Made by a program: the position numbers and the translations under genes
Notes under the pieces: generated by a model
Databases searched by the model: none
Told to the model about the DNA's origin: nothing
Seen by the model: the letters and a program-made list of their open reading frames with translations, nothing else
Shown: positions 6,436 through 15,019 of the stretch, piece by piece
Position numbering within the stretch: the first letter of the stretch is position 1
How the letters are laid out: each line of letters starts with the position of its first letter
Assembly: GCA_020025205.1 (NCBI GenBank)
Contig: JAHHSO010000001.1
Location: 62,001-126,000, forward strand
Direction: 5' to 3'
DNA length: 64,000 bases
Source of the DNA: Christensenellaceae bacterium
GTDB taxonomy: Bacteria > Bacillota > Clostridia > Christensenellales > Aristaeellaceae

Positions 6436-8589
6436 ATGGGGATCAAAATTGCGCTTGCGGGCAACCCGAACAGCGGCAAAACAACGCTGTTCAATGCGCT
6501 GACAGGCTCCAACCAGTTTGTAGGCAACTGGCCGGGCGTGACAGTTGAGAAGAAGGAAGGCCGACTCAAAGGACACGATGATGTCGTGATTACGGACCTT
6601 CCGGGTATTTACTCCCTCTCTCCGTACACGATGGAGGAAGTTGTTGCCAGAAATGTGTTGATTGATCAGCGGCCGGATGCCATCCTGAACATTGTTGACG
6701 CAACCAACTTGGAAAGAAACCTGTACCTGACCACACAGCTGGCAGAATTGGGCATTCCGATGGTTGTGGCGCTCAACATGATGGACGTCATTCGCAAGAA
6801 TGGAGATAAGATCAACACGGCCAGATTGTCCAAGGAACTGGGCATTCCGGTTGTGGAAATTTCGGCGCTTCGTTCTGATGGCGTGATGGAAGCGGCTGAA
6901 AGGGCAGTGCAGATGGTTGGCAGGAAGATTGAAGCCAAGCATCGCTTTGCAGGCAGCATTGAGCATGCGCTGGCGCATATTGAAGAGGCGGTGCTTCATG
7001 ATATGCCGGCTGAGCAGCAGCGCTGGTTTGCTGTCAAGATATTCGAACGTGATGAGCGTGTTCTTGAAAAGCTCAAAATCTCCGAAGAAACGCTCAAGCA
7101 TGTCGAAGGGGATATTGTCGCCTGTGAAAAAGAAATGGACGATGACGCGCAGTCTATTATTACCGCCGCGCGCTACGCGTTCATCGGTGACATCATTCAG
7201 GACTGCTGCAAGCGTGCGCACAGCGGCATGAGCCTGAGCGATAAAATTGACCACATTGTCACCAACCGCATTCTGGGTCTGCCGATCTTTGTGGTGGTCA
7301 TGGTGCTTGTTTACTACCTGAGCATTTCCACCGTTGGCACGATGATGACGGACTTTACCAACGATGTAATCGTTGGCGAGTGGGTCATGCCCGGCGTGCA
7401 GAGCTTCCTTGAAGGCATTGGCACCGCGCCGTGGCTGACGGGCCTGATTGTAGATGGTATTGTCGGCGGTGTCGGTGCAGTGATCGGCTTCCTGCCGCAG
7501 ATGGCTGTTCTGTTCCTGCTTCTGTGCATTCTGGAAGACTGCGGCTATATGGCTCGTATCGCTTTCATCATGGACAGGATTTTCCGCCGCTTCGGCCTTT
7601 CGGGCAAGAGCTTCATTCCGATGCTTGTCGGCACGGGATGCGGCGTCCCCGGCATCATGGCTTCCCGTACCATCGAGCAGGAGCGTGACCGCCGCATGAC
7701 CATCATGACGACGACGTTCATTCCCTGCGGCGCGAAGATTCCGATTGTGGCTTTGATGGCCGGCGCGGTGTTCGGCGGCGCGTGGTGGGTTGCCCCCAGC
7801 GCATACTTCATCGGCATTGGCGCGATTGTCGTTTCCGGCATCATCTTGAAAAAAACCCGTCCGTTCGCGGGTGAACCGGCTCCGTTCGTCATGGAGCTTC
7901 CGGCATACCACCTGCCGACCATTTCCAATGTGCTTCGCGGCACTTGGGAGCGCTGCTGGAGCTTCCTGAAGAAGGCCGGCACCATCATCACCCTGGCTTC
8001 TGTGTTCGTCTGGTTCACCAGCAACTTTGGTTTTGTGAACGGCGGCTTCGGCATGGTTGAAGACATGAGCGAGTCTATTCTGGCTGTCATCGGCAGCGGT
8101 CTGGCGTTCCTGTTTGCACCGCTGGGCTTCGGCACCTGGCAGGCGAGCGTTGCGACTGTGCTTGGCCTGGTTGCTAAGGAAGAGGTTGTTGGCGTGTTCG
8201 GTACCCTGTTTGCGGTTGCCGGCGATGCGCTGGAGATGGTTGAAGCGGGCGAGTTCGCCGGTCTTGCCAACATCGCTGCGCAGTTCACCTCACTGTCTGC
8301 TTACAGCTTCCTGATCTTCAATCTCCTGTGTGCGCCGTGCTTTGCGGCTATCGGTGCGATTCGCCGTGAGATGAACAACCCGCGCTGGACTTGGGCGGCT
8401 ATCGGCTGGGAGTGCGGATTTGCTTACGCGATCAGCCTGATTGTCTATCAGCTGGGCGGCCTGTTTACGGGCGAAACCCATTTCGGTGTTGGCGTTGTCG
8501 CGGCGGTTGTGGTTCTGGCTGTGCTGCTTGTAGCACTTTTCAGACCTTATAAAGAAAACAATGGTGAAATTCGGTCAACTGTTAAGTAA
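6436..8589 (+). CDS. feoB: Ferrous iron transporter FeoB
   Basis: 717 residues, full length for the family. The N-terminal G domain shows GNPNSGKT (9-16), the G2 Thr in WPGVTVE, DLPG (54-57) and NMMD (114-117). A GDI-like helical spacer runs to about 270. The polytopic membrane core contains two Gate motifs: around CGYMARIAFIMDR with the GTGCGVPGIMASR stretch, and around FNLLCAPCFAAIGAIRRE. It moves Fe(II) across the cytoplasmic membrane, gated by GTP. GGAGG is 10 nt upstream. The next gene encodes the small Cys-rich Feo peptide. Confidence 0.97.
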   Translation: MGIKIALAGNPNSGKTTLFNALTGSNQFVGNWPGVTVEKKEGRLKGHDDVVITDLPGIYSLSPYTMEEVVARNVLIDQRPDAILNIVDATNLERNLYLTTQLAELGIPMVVALNMMDVIRKNGDKINTARLSKELGIPVVEISALRSDGVMEAAERAVQMVGRKIEAKHRFAGSIEHALAHIEEAVLHDMPAEQQRWFAVKIFERDERVLEKLKISEETLKHVEGDIVACEKEMDDDAQSIITAARYAFIGDIIQDCCKRAHSGMSLSDKIDHIVTNRILGLPIFVVVMVLVYYLSISTVGTMMTDFTNDVIVGEWVMPGVQSFLEGIGTAPWLTGLIVDGIVGGVGAVIGFLPQMAVLFLLLCILEDCGYMARIAFIMDRIFRRFGLSGKSFIPMLVGTGCGVPGIMASRTIEQERDRRMTIMTTTFIPCGAKIPIVALMAGAVFGGAWWVAPSAYFIGIGAIVVSGIILKKTRPFAGEPAPFVMELPAYHLPTISNVLRGTWERCWSFLKKAGTIITLASVFVWFTSNFGFVNGGFGMVEDMSESILAVIGSGLAFLFAPLGFGTWQASVATVLGLVAKEEVVGVFGTLFAVAGDALEMVEAGEFAGLANIAAQFTSLSAYSFLIFNLLCAPCFAAIGAIRREMNNPRWTWAAIGWECGFAYAISLIVYQLGGLFTGETHFGVGVVAAVVVLAVLLVALFRPYKENNGEIRSTVK

Positions 8590-8609
8590 TTGCAAAGGAG
8601 AGATATGAT

Positions 8610-8753
8610 ATGGCTACATTCCTTGTACTCGTTGTGTTGATTGCAGCTCTGGTGCTTGCCGCTCGCAGTGTCATTCACCGTAAGAAGAATGGAGAATGCG
8701 CAGGCGGGTGCAGCGGATGCAGCGGCTGCTCTCACTGTGATTCCTGCCATTGA
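8610..8753 (+). CDS. FeoB-associated Cys-rich membrane peptide
   Basis: 47 residues: a single N-terminal membrane helix (ATFLVLVVLIAALVLAA), a short basic stretch (RSVIHRKK), then a tail with seven residues of the pattern C-x3-C-x2-C-x2-C-x2-C-x2-C (CAGGCSGCSGCSHCDSC). This matches the FeoB-associated Cys-rich family found directly after feoB in Firmicutes, whose role is presumed to be metal capture or delivery at the inner face. AAAGGAG is 10 nt upstream and the gene starts 20 nt after feoB. Confidence 0.88.
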   Translation: MATFLVLVVLIAALVLAARSVIHRKKNGECAGGCSGCSGCSHCDSCH

Positions 8754-8777
8754 GCAGAAGAATAAACCGGTCTGATA

Positions 8778-8874
8778 GATTCCTTCAATGAGGACGAAAG
8801 TCCTCCATATGCACCTCATCGAATCCCTCGGCATAACCTAGCTGGCGAGGTGATTCGATGAGGTCTCTTTTTTT
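8778..8874 (+). promoter_or_regulatory. Competing hairpins over the ZIP start (attenuator candidate)
   Basis: A 17-bp stem with one bulge joins 8814-8830 to 8846-8863 and is followed by seven T residues (8868-8874), a textbook terminator. Its right arm contains both the GCGAGGTG ribosome site and the ATG of the ZIP gene. Upstream, GATTC (8778-8782) and ATGAGG (8788-8793) can instead pair with GAATC (8821-8825) and CCTCAT (8814-8819), enclosing a GAGGAC-GAAA-GTCCTC hairpin. That alternative would free the ribosome site and break the terminator. It may also simply end the feo transcript. Confidence 0.6.
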
Positions 8875-9616
8875 AGCGGCGTCAGGAACGACGTTCACTT
8901 TTTTCATGACGATGCTGGGTGCGGCACTCGTTTTCTTTTTTAGAAAAAACATCGAAGACAGCATGCAGCGTATCTGCCTGGGTTTTGCAGGCGGGGTAAT
9001 GTCAGCGGCAGCTGTGTTCAGTTTGATTGAGCCGGCCATTGAACGGACGGAACAGATGGGCGGAAGCCCCTGGATTTGCGTGGCTGTATATGTGACGCTG
9101 GGGGCTGCGGCGATTGCCGGCGTGGATGAACTGATGAGAAGGACAAAACGGATGCAGGAGGCGGGCGATGATGCACGCAGGCGGGCGCTGATGTTCACGG
9201 CAATCACGCTGCACAATATACCGGAAGGAATGGCAGTCGGCCTGGCTTTTGTATTGGCTGCGCAGAATGGCGGCCTGGCTGCGGCAGTGGCGCTGGCGCT
9301 GGGAATTGGCATTCAAAATTTTCCTGAAGGGGCGGCTGTTGCTTTGCCGCTGAGGCAGAGCGGCATGAGCAGATGGAAAAGCTTTGCTTATGGCGCACTG
9401 TCCGGCATTGTAGAACCTGTTTTCGGCATTCTGGTGGTGCTGGCAGTCAGTGTGGCTCAGCCGATTATGCCGCCGCTGATGGCATTCTCCGCAGGCGCAA
9501 TGATGCACGTGGTTGCGGCTGAAATGATTCCGGAGGCAGCTAAGGACAGGAAAGGCGTTTTCTTTACAATGGCAGGCTATGTGCTGATGATGACGCTGGA
9601 CGTTGCGCTGGGATGA
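8858..9616 (+). CDS. ZIP-family metal transporter
   Basis: 252 residues with about eight hydrophobic segments and the ZIP signature pairs: HNIPEGMAVGL in TM4, QNFPEGAAVALPLR in TM5, and HVVAAEMIPEA near the end. It belongs to the GufA/ZupT-like group, which brings Zn(II), Mn(II) or Fe(II) into the cytoplasm. The start is inferred from the conserved ASGTT...LGAALVFFF opening. The ribosome site and ATG are buried in a strong hairpin that also looks like the feo operon terminator. Its position after the feo genes suggests a shared metal theme; substrate is not decidable from sequence. Confidence 0.9.
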   Translation: MRSLFLAASGTTFTFFMTMLGAALVFFFRKNIEDSMQRICLGFAGGVMSAAAVFSLIEPAIERTEQMGGSPWICVAVYVTLGAAAIAGVDELMRRTKRMQEAGDDARRRALMFTAITLHNIPEGMAVGLAFVLAAQNGGLAAAVALALGIGIQNFPEGAAVALPLRQSGMSRWKSFAYGALSGIVEPVFGILVVLAVSVAQPIMPPLMAFSAGAMMHVVAAEMIPEAAKDRKGVFFTMAGYVLMMTLDVALG

Positions 9617-9623
9617 GGAATAC

Positions 9624-9652
9624 TTGATTTTTTTGTGTACTGCGGGTATAAT
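9624..9652 (+). promoter_or_regulatory. Promoter of the DUF1292 gene
   Basis: TTGATT, a 17-nt spacer, TATAAT. The expected start near 9659 leaves a leader of about 90 nt. Confidence 0.8.
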
Positions 9653-9750
9653 GAAACGGCATGCAAAACGTGCAAAAAAGCGAACGAAGGACTGAGGAAG
9701 CCCTTCACCCAAAGCGGTACGCTTCGGCGTGCGGACAGGAGGATTGGAGC

Positions 9751-10065
9751 ATGACCCCGGAAGAAATGGAAGAGCGCGACATCGTTGAGTTTTCCGATGA
9801 TGAAGGCAACACCCTGATGCTGGAAGTGATGGATTACTTCTTCTACAATGGCGAGGAATTTGCTGCATTGTGCAACGCAAAGGAAGAAGCATCGGACGAT
9901 GATCCGGATGACGATCCGGTGTACATCATGAAAGTCAACAGCTTTACCGATGAAAACGGCGACGAGATGGAGGAATTTGTTCCCCCGGAAGAAGAACTGA
10001 TGGAAAAGCTGATTCAGGTCGTTCGTACGCGCTTCACGGAAGACGAGGACGACGAGGAAGAATGA
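9751..10065 (+). CDS. DUF1292 (YrzB-like) protein
   Basis: 104 residues, extremely acidic, with the DUF1292 core (DIVEFSDDEGNTLMLEVMDYFFYNGEEF followed by DDPVYIMKV). The family is conserved in Firmicutes, often near mreB-linked or alaS-linked genes; its function is unknown. An in-frame ATG at 9661 would add a basic leader not typical of the family and would sit at the transcription start. ATG 9751 has GGAGG 10 nt before it. Confidence 0.85.
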   Translation: MTPEEMEERDIVEFSDDEGNTLMLEVMDYFFYNGEEFAALCNAKEEASDDDPDDDPVYIMKVNSFTDENGDEMEEFVPPEEELMEKLIQVVRTRFTEDEDDEEE

Positions 10066-10071
10066 TCCTCT

Positions 10072-10103
10072 GCGGGGTGAAGCGCGGCTTCACTCCGCTT
10101 TTT
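10072..10103 (+). terminator. Rho-independent terminator
   Basis: The 12-bp stem gcggggtgaagc / gcttcactccgc has a GCG loop and is followed by T residues. Confidence 0.88.
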
Positions 10104-10236
10104 GTCATATGCTTGCGGCCTCGGATATGAAAGCCTGAATATTTTATTCGGAAGGCGGGGAAGAATCCCCCGGTCGGGAGATGGAAGATGACCCCCTTTC
10201 GAATTCAAGAAATTTTTTACAGTTGGGAGAACTGGC

Positions 10237-12087
10237 ATGAATGATCTTTTGAAATTGAAAATTGAAAAACTGCCGACCTGTCCTGGCTGTTATCTGATGA
10301 AATGCGCAGGAGAAATCATCTATGTGGGCAAGGCAGTCAACCTGAAAAACCGCGTCAGTCAGTATTTTCAGAGCGGGAAAAACCACACGGTCAAAGTTCG
10401 CGCGATGGTGTCGCGCATTGATGATTTTGATATTGTACTCTGTGACAGCAATCTGGAAGCGCTGATTCTGGAATCGAACCTGATTAAGCTGCACAAGCCG
10501 CAGTACAACATTCTTTTGAAGGATGACAAGCACTATCCTTATTTGCGCATCGACATCACAGAAGATTATCCGCGCGTGGAGCTGGTGCGGCGGGTTGAGA
10601 AAGACAAAGCACGCTATTTTGGCCCGTATATCGGTGCAACGAGTGTGCGCGAAGTGCTGGACGTATTGCGCGTGCTGTTTCCGCTTCGCACATGCTCCAT
10701 GCCAATCAGACGGGGGATGAACAGACGCCCCTGCCTGCATCATCAGCTGGGCGAATGTCTGGCGCCATGCGCCGGACTGACGACACCGGAGGAATACGGT
10801 GCGGTGGTAACGGAAGTGATTGACTTTCTGTCGGGCAGGAGTACGGCAGTCATAGACCGGCTGACAGCGGACATGCAGAAGGCGGCCCAAGAGATGCGCT
10901 TTGAGCAGGCGGCGCTTCTGCGCGACAGGATTAAGGGCGCACAGAACCTGATGGAGCGTCAAAAAGCCATCAGTCTGCGCGGCGGCGATCAGGATATACT
11001 GGCCTGTGTCAGCGACAAGATTGACGCGATGGTTGAAGTGGTGTTTGTGCGCGGCGGGCATATGATTGGTGCGGAGCATTTTGCATTGGAAGGCGCGGGG
11101 GATCAGAACGCGGCTCAGGTTTTGTCTCAGTTTTTGATGCAGTTTTATGATGATGGGCGGCTTCCGCCCAGCGAGATTCTGTGTATGGAACTGCCGGAAC
11201 AGGCTCAGGATATCGAACAGGCACTTTCAGCACGCCGGGATGGCGCAAAGGTCACGCTTCGGGAACCGCAGAGAGGCGACAAGCATAAGCTGGTGGAGCT
11301 GGCAAAGAAGAACGCGCGAGATGCATTGCTCAAACGCAATGAACATCTGGCGCGTCAGCAGGAACGGACAATCGGCGCATGCGAAGCACTGGGAAGGGTT
11401 GTCGGCATGGATAAGACGCCCCGGCGCATTGAGGGATACGACATTTCCAATACGCAGGGCGCACAGTCTGTAGCGAGCATGGTGGTGGCGATTGACGGGA
11501 CGGCGGCACGCAAGGAATACCGTCATTTTAAAATCAAGACAGTTGAAGGCGCAAATGACTTTGCATCGATGTACGAGGTGATTTCCCGCCGCTTGGCACG
11601 CGCGTCACAGGCGGAGCCGGACGATGTGCCCAATGAGGAAAAGACGGGATTTGCAGCGCTGCCAGACCTCATTCTGATCGACGGCGGACCGCAGCAGCTG
11701 CGTTTTGCGCAGGAGGCCATGCACGCGGCGGGATATGAAATCCCGATGTTTGGACTGGCGGAGCGTCTGGACGAGATTTTTCTGCCGGGGCAGGAAGAGA
11801 GCATTTATCTTGATCGAAAGTCCCCTGCCCTGCACTTGATTCAGCGCATTCGAGATGAGGCACACCGCTTTGGCATTACGCATCACCGAAATCTGCGGGA
11901 GAAAGCCAGTCTGCATTCGACGCTGGAAGATATTCCTGGAATTGGCCCGGCCAGACGGCGCGCGCTGCTCCAGACATTTAAATCCATTGCAAACATCGCG
12001 GCGGCAGCACCGGATGAGCTTTGCAGGGCGGAGGGCATTGGGCCGGCACAGGCGCAGGCAATCTGGGCGCATTATCACGGCAGATAA
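10237..12087 (+). CDS. uvrC: Excinuclease ABC subunit C
   Basis: 616 residues, normal length. An N-terminal GIY-YIG nuclease (residues 12-90: GCYLMKCAGEIIYVGKAVNL) makes the 3' cut. A UVR motif (MRFEQAALLRDRI, near 220) binds UvrB. A RNase-H-like domain making the 5' cut includes EGYDISNTQG and LILIDGGPQQL. The C-terminus has tandem helix-hairpin-helices (DIPGIGPARRRALL, AEGIGPAQAQAI). It acts in nucleotide excision repair. GGGAGA precedes the ATG. The comM-like gene starts 14 nt later, so the two are probably co-transcribed. No clear promoter was found in 10104-10236. Confidence 0.97.
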   Translation: MNDLLKLKIEKLPTCPGCYLMKCAGEIIYVGKAVNLKNRVSQYFQSGKNHTVKVRAMVSRIDDFDIVLCDSNLEALILESNLIKLHKPQYNILLKDDKHYPYLRIDITEDYPRVELVRRVEKDKARYFGPYIGATSVREVLDVLRVLFPLRTCSMPIRRGMNRRPCLHHQLGECLAPCAGLTTPEEYGAVVTEVIDFLSGRSTAVIDRLTADMQKAAQEMRFEQAALLRDRIKGAQNLMERQKAISLRGGDQDILACVSDKIDAMVEVVFVRGGHMIGAEHFALEGAGDQNAAQVLSQFLMQFYDDGRLPPSEILCMELPEQAQDIEQALSARRDGAKVTLREPQRGDKHKLVELAKKNARDALLKRNEHLARQQERTIGACEALGRVVGMDKTPRRIEGYDISNTQGAQSVASMVVAIDGTAARKEYRHFKIKTVEGANDFASMYEVISRRLARASQAEPDDVPNEEKTGFAALPDLILIDGGPQQLRFAQEAMHAAGYEIPMFGLAERLDEIFLPGQEESIYLDRKSPALHLIQRIRDEAHRFGITHHRNLREKASLHSTLEDIPGIGPARRRALLQTFKSIANIAAAAPDELCRAEGIGPAQAQAIWAHYHGR

Positions 12088-12101
12088 GGGAGGATAAAGA
12101 C

Positions 12102-13631
12102 ATGCTTGCAAGTATCAACAGCATGGGACTTTCCGGTATACAGGGGTATGCGGTGACGGTGGAAGCATACAGCGCGGACGGCATGCCGATGTTTGAAATT
12201 GTCGGACTGCCTGACGCGGCGGTCAAGGAGAGCCGGGAGCGTGTGCGGGCTGCGATGGCATCATGCGGGCTGCATTTCCCGGTGGCACGGCTGACGCTCA
12301 ATCTGGCTCCGGCAGATGTGCGCAAAGAAGGCCCGGCGTATGATTTGCCCATTGCGCTGGCCATCCTTTCTTCGATGGGCGTGCTTGATGCGAATCAGAT
12401 GAACGGCATGGCAGCGGTTGGAGAATTGTCGTTGTCCGGCAGCGTGATGGGGGTGCGCGGTGCGCTTTCCATGGCGATTGCCGCCCGCGAGCAGGGGCTT
12501 TCCGGGATTCTTCTGCCGGCGCAAAACGCTGAGGAAGCGTCCTGCGTGGAAGGTCTGTCGGTATTTCCCGTTCATCACCTCAAAGAAGTCATTGAACATC
12601 TGAAGGGGATTCGGCCCATAACGCCGCTTGTTGCCAGAGCGTACAGCGATGTGCTTCGGGATAGAAAGACGGCCTGTGATTTTGCGGATGTGCGTGGACA
12701 GAAGGGGGCAAAACGCGCGCTGGAAATTGCGGCGGCAGGCGGGCACAATGTTCTCATGATCGGCCCGCCGGGCAGCGGCAAGACGATGATGGCACGCTGT
12801 CTGCCGGGAATTCTGCCGGACATGACGCTGGAAGAAGCGCTGGAAGTGACGCGCATTCACAGCGCAGCGGGAACACTGGATGCCTGTTCCGGGCTGATGG
12901 CGGAGCGACCGTTCCGTTCGCCGCATCATACGGTGAGCGCGGTTGCGCTGGTGGGCGGCGGTTCCAAGGCGAAGCCGGGTGAGATCAGTTTGGCACACGG
13001 CGGTGTTCTGTTTTTGGATGAGCTTCCGGAATACGACCGCGCAGCGCTGGAAGCCCTGCGCCAGCCGCTTGAAGATGGTGCGGTCAGCGTTGTGCGAGTC
13101 AGCGCACAGGCGAAATACCCCGCCAGAACGATGCTTGTGGCGGCGATGAATCCCTGCCCCTGCGGTAATTATGGGAGCAAGACGCAGGCCTGCCGATGCA
13201 CACAGCGGGAAATTGCGCGCTATCTGGGGCGTATTTCCGGGCCGCTGCTGGATCGCATCGACATGCAGCTGGAGGTTTCGGCGCTTCCTGTGAAGGAAAT
13301 CACGGAAAGCAAACTTGAAGAACCGTCCAGCGTGATTCGTGCGCGCGTACAGGAGGCACGAGCCCGCCAGCAGGCAAGATATGGCGGGGAGATCACGTGC
13401 AATGCGGCGCTGACGGCGCGTCAGCTGGATACATACTGTGAATTGGACGAGGCCTGTAAAGTGATTATCGAGCGCGCCTGTGACCGATATAATTTGTCCA
13501 TGCGTGCTGTCAGCCGCGTGCGCAAGGTGGCCAGAACGATTGCAGATCTTGCTGGTTCAGAAAAAATTGAACGGGCGCATCTTTTGGAAGCGTTGAAATA
13601 TCGGAATCTCGAAGGAGATTACTGGAAATAA
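12102..13631 (+). CDS. comM: YifB/ComM-family Mg-chelatase-like AAA ATPase
   Basis: 509 residues. The N-terminal Lon-like/ChlI domain (GLSGIQGYAVTVEAYSADGM ... GLPDAAVKESRERVRAA) precedes an AAA+ domain with Walker A GPPGSGKT starting at residue 221 and a Walker B segment (GVLFLDELPEY). A zinc-like CPCGNYG...C turn and the C-terminal Mg-chelatase domain follow. In Vibrio and Haemophilus ComM is a branch-migration helicase that helps integrate transforming DNA; the neighbouring dprA supports a link to DNA uptake. The start is set by GGGAGG 9 nt before the ATG; an upstream in-frame extension overlaps uvrC and is discounted. Confidence 0.93.
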   Translation: MLASINSMGLSGIQGYAVTVEAYSADGMPMFEIVGLPDAAVKESRERVRAAMASCGLHFPVARLTLNLAPADVRKEGPAYDLPIALAILSSMGVLDANQMNGMAAVGELSLSGSVMGVRGALSMAIAAREQGLSGILLPAQNAEEASCVEGLSVFPVHHLKEVIEHLKGIRPITPLVARAYSDVLRDRKTACDFADVRGQKGAKRALEIAAAGGHNVLMIGPPGSGKTMMARCLPGILPDMTLEEALEVTRIHSAAGTLDACSGLMAERPFRSPHHTVSAVALVGGGSKAKPGEISLAHGGVLFLDELPEYDRAALEALRQPLEDGAVSVVRVSAQAKYPARTMLVAAMNPCPCGNYGSKTQACRCTQREIARYLGRISGPLLDRIDMQLEVSALPVKEITESKLEEPSSVIRARVQEARARQQARYGGEITCNAALTARQLDTYCELDEACKVIIERACDRYNLSMRAVSRVRKVARTIADLAGSEKIERAHLLEALKYRNLEGDYWK

Positions 13632-13639
13632 GACAGGGC

Positions 13640-13670
13640 ATCCGGCTTCTTTTAAAAGAGCCGGATCTTT
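13640..13670 (+). terminator. Terminator after comM
   Basis: The 8-bp stem atccggct / agccggat has an 11-nt AT loop and a short CTTT run; moderate strength. Confidence 0.6.
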
Positions 13671-13676
13671 GCTGCA

Positions 13677-13704
13677 TTGACAAACGCAAGGCGTGCCGTA
13701 TAAT
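13677..13704 (+). promoter_or_regulatory. Promoter of dprA
   Basis: TTGACA, a 16-nt spacer and TATAAT, immediately after the comM terminator. Confidence 0.85.
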
Positions 13705-13728
13705 GGAGAAAAGAAAGGGGGCAAAATC

Positions 13729-14850
13729 ATGCTGGAGACGGAAGCCATGGCGCTGCTGGTCAGTGCAGGGGTCAGCTATGGGCGCCGGGAAGCAGCGCTT
13801 ATGGCAGCGGGAAGTGCAAGAGCGCTTGCCGATAATCCGGAGGCTTTTGCTGCCCATTTGGGTGAAAAGGGGTTTCCGGCATACAGACGTGCCCTCCGAG
13901 AAGCAGATAAAAGGCTGGAAGACATTGAGCGGCAAGGAATGAAGCTTGTTGTTCGAGGGGGAGAAAACTATCCCCGGAGGCTTGAACAGATTGTACATCC
14001 GCCGCATTTGTTATATGTGTGGGGAGACATGCAGATTGATGAGCCGTTTCCCGTGGCTGTCGTCGGCACAAGGCAAGCCAGTGCATACGGGCTGCGCCAT
14101 GCGCGCCGAATCGCATGTGATCTTGCAAAAGCGGGTGTCTGCGTTGTTTCCGGCATTGCTCTGGGGATTGATGCCTGCGCGCATGAAGGCGCATTGGATG
14201 CACAGGGCAGGACGATTGCCGTTTTGGGCGGTGCGCTGGACAGATTTTATCCCGAGGAAAATCGCACGCTGATGGAGCGGATTTTGGATGCTGGAGGCAG
14301 CGTAATTTCGGAATATCCACCGGGTAAAAAACCGGAGCGATTCAGCTTTTTGCAGCGCAACCGTATCATTGCGGGCATGTCGCTGGGCGTACTGGTTGTG
14401 GAAGGCCCGAAACGGAGCGGCGCGGCAAGCACGGCACAGTATGCGCTGGAAGAAGGGAGAGAGGTGTTCGCCCTGCCGGGAAGCATAGACAATCCCGCCT
14501 CCGAACTGCCCAACAGGCTTCTGGCAGAAGGCGCACAATTGATTGTCTCAGCGCGGGATATTTTGGACACACTGGTTATTGAACCGATTGGAACGCAAAA
14601 AAGAGAAAATGTGCAGCATGAACCGGCGCTCTTTGTGCCGGAAGGACTTTCCGGCGCACCACTTCTTGTCTGCCGGGCGCTTTTGTCGGGAGAAAAGGAT
14701 TTTGACGACCTTTGCATGGCAGCGGGAGAGGATAGCAGCGAAATGGGTGCTTTGCTCATCGAGATGGAGATGGACGAGCTTGTCGTTTCTCATGCCGGGT
14801 GCATGTATGCGCCGGGACCGGCGATGGAGCGAAAAAACGGCCTATCATGA
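13729..14850 (+). CDS. dprA: DNA-processing protein DprA
   Basis: 373 residues. The N-terminal SAM-like part is followed by the Rossmann DprA domain (VAVVGTRQASAYG, VSGIALGIDACAHEGAL, TIAVLGGALDRFYPEEN, FLQRNRIIAGMSLGVLVVEG, GSGAAST-type loop) and a C-terminal winged helix (FDDLCMAAG...EMGALLIEMEMDELV). It loads RecA onto incoming single-stranded DNA in transformation. The ATG at 13729 lies after GAAAGGGGG and gives the usual start. It has its own promoter, and topA also has one, so they are separate units. Confidence 0.95.
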   Translation: MLETEAMALLVSAGVSYGRREAALMAAGSARALADNPEAFAAHLGEKGFPAYRRALREADKRLEDIERQGMKLVVRGGENYPRRLEQIVHPPHLLYVWGDMQIDEPFPVAVVGTRQASAYGLRHARRIACDLAKAGVCVVSGIALGIDACAHEGALDAQGRTIAVLGGALDRFYPEENRTLMERILDAGGSVISEYPPGKKPERFSFLQRNRIIAGMSLGVLVVEGPKRSGAASTAQYALEEGREVFALPGSIDNPASELPNRLLAEGAQLIVSARDILDTLVIEPIGTQKRENVQHEPALFVPEGLSGAPLLVCRALLSGEKDFDDLCMAAGEDSSEMGALLIEMEMDELVVSHAGCMYAPGPAMERKNGLS

Positions 14851-14903
14851 AGAAAAAAGCCCGATAATATAGAAGAAACTTCTGTCGATTTAAGCGTAGA
14901 CCC

Positions 14904-14932
14904 TTGACAGATTGAAAAAGGACTGATATTCT
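14904..14932 (+). promoter_or_regulatory. Promoter of topA
   Basis: TTGACA, a 17-nt spacer and TATTCT, about 88 nt upstream of the start codon. Confidence 0.75.
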
Positions 14933-15019
14933 TTTTCAACGTGCAGAGAAAATTTTCCCATCAGGGAAAAGAAAAATGAGTGTAAAAGAGTGTCGCGGCA
15001 GAGCCGCAGGCAGGAGGAA

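Noticed and set aside
12021-12101. N-terminal extension of the ComM-like protein
   Set aside because: It overlaps the end of uvrC and is not family-like; GGGAGG marks the later ATG.
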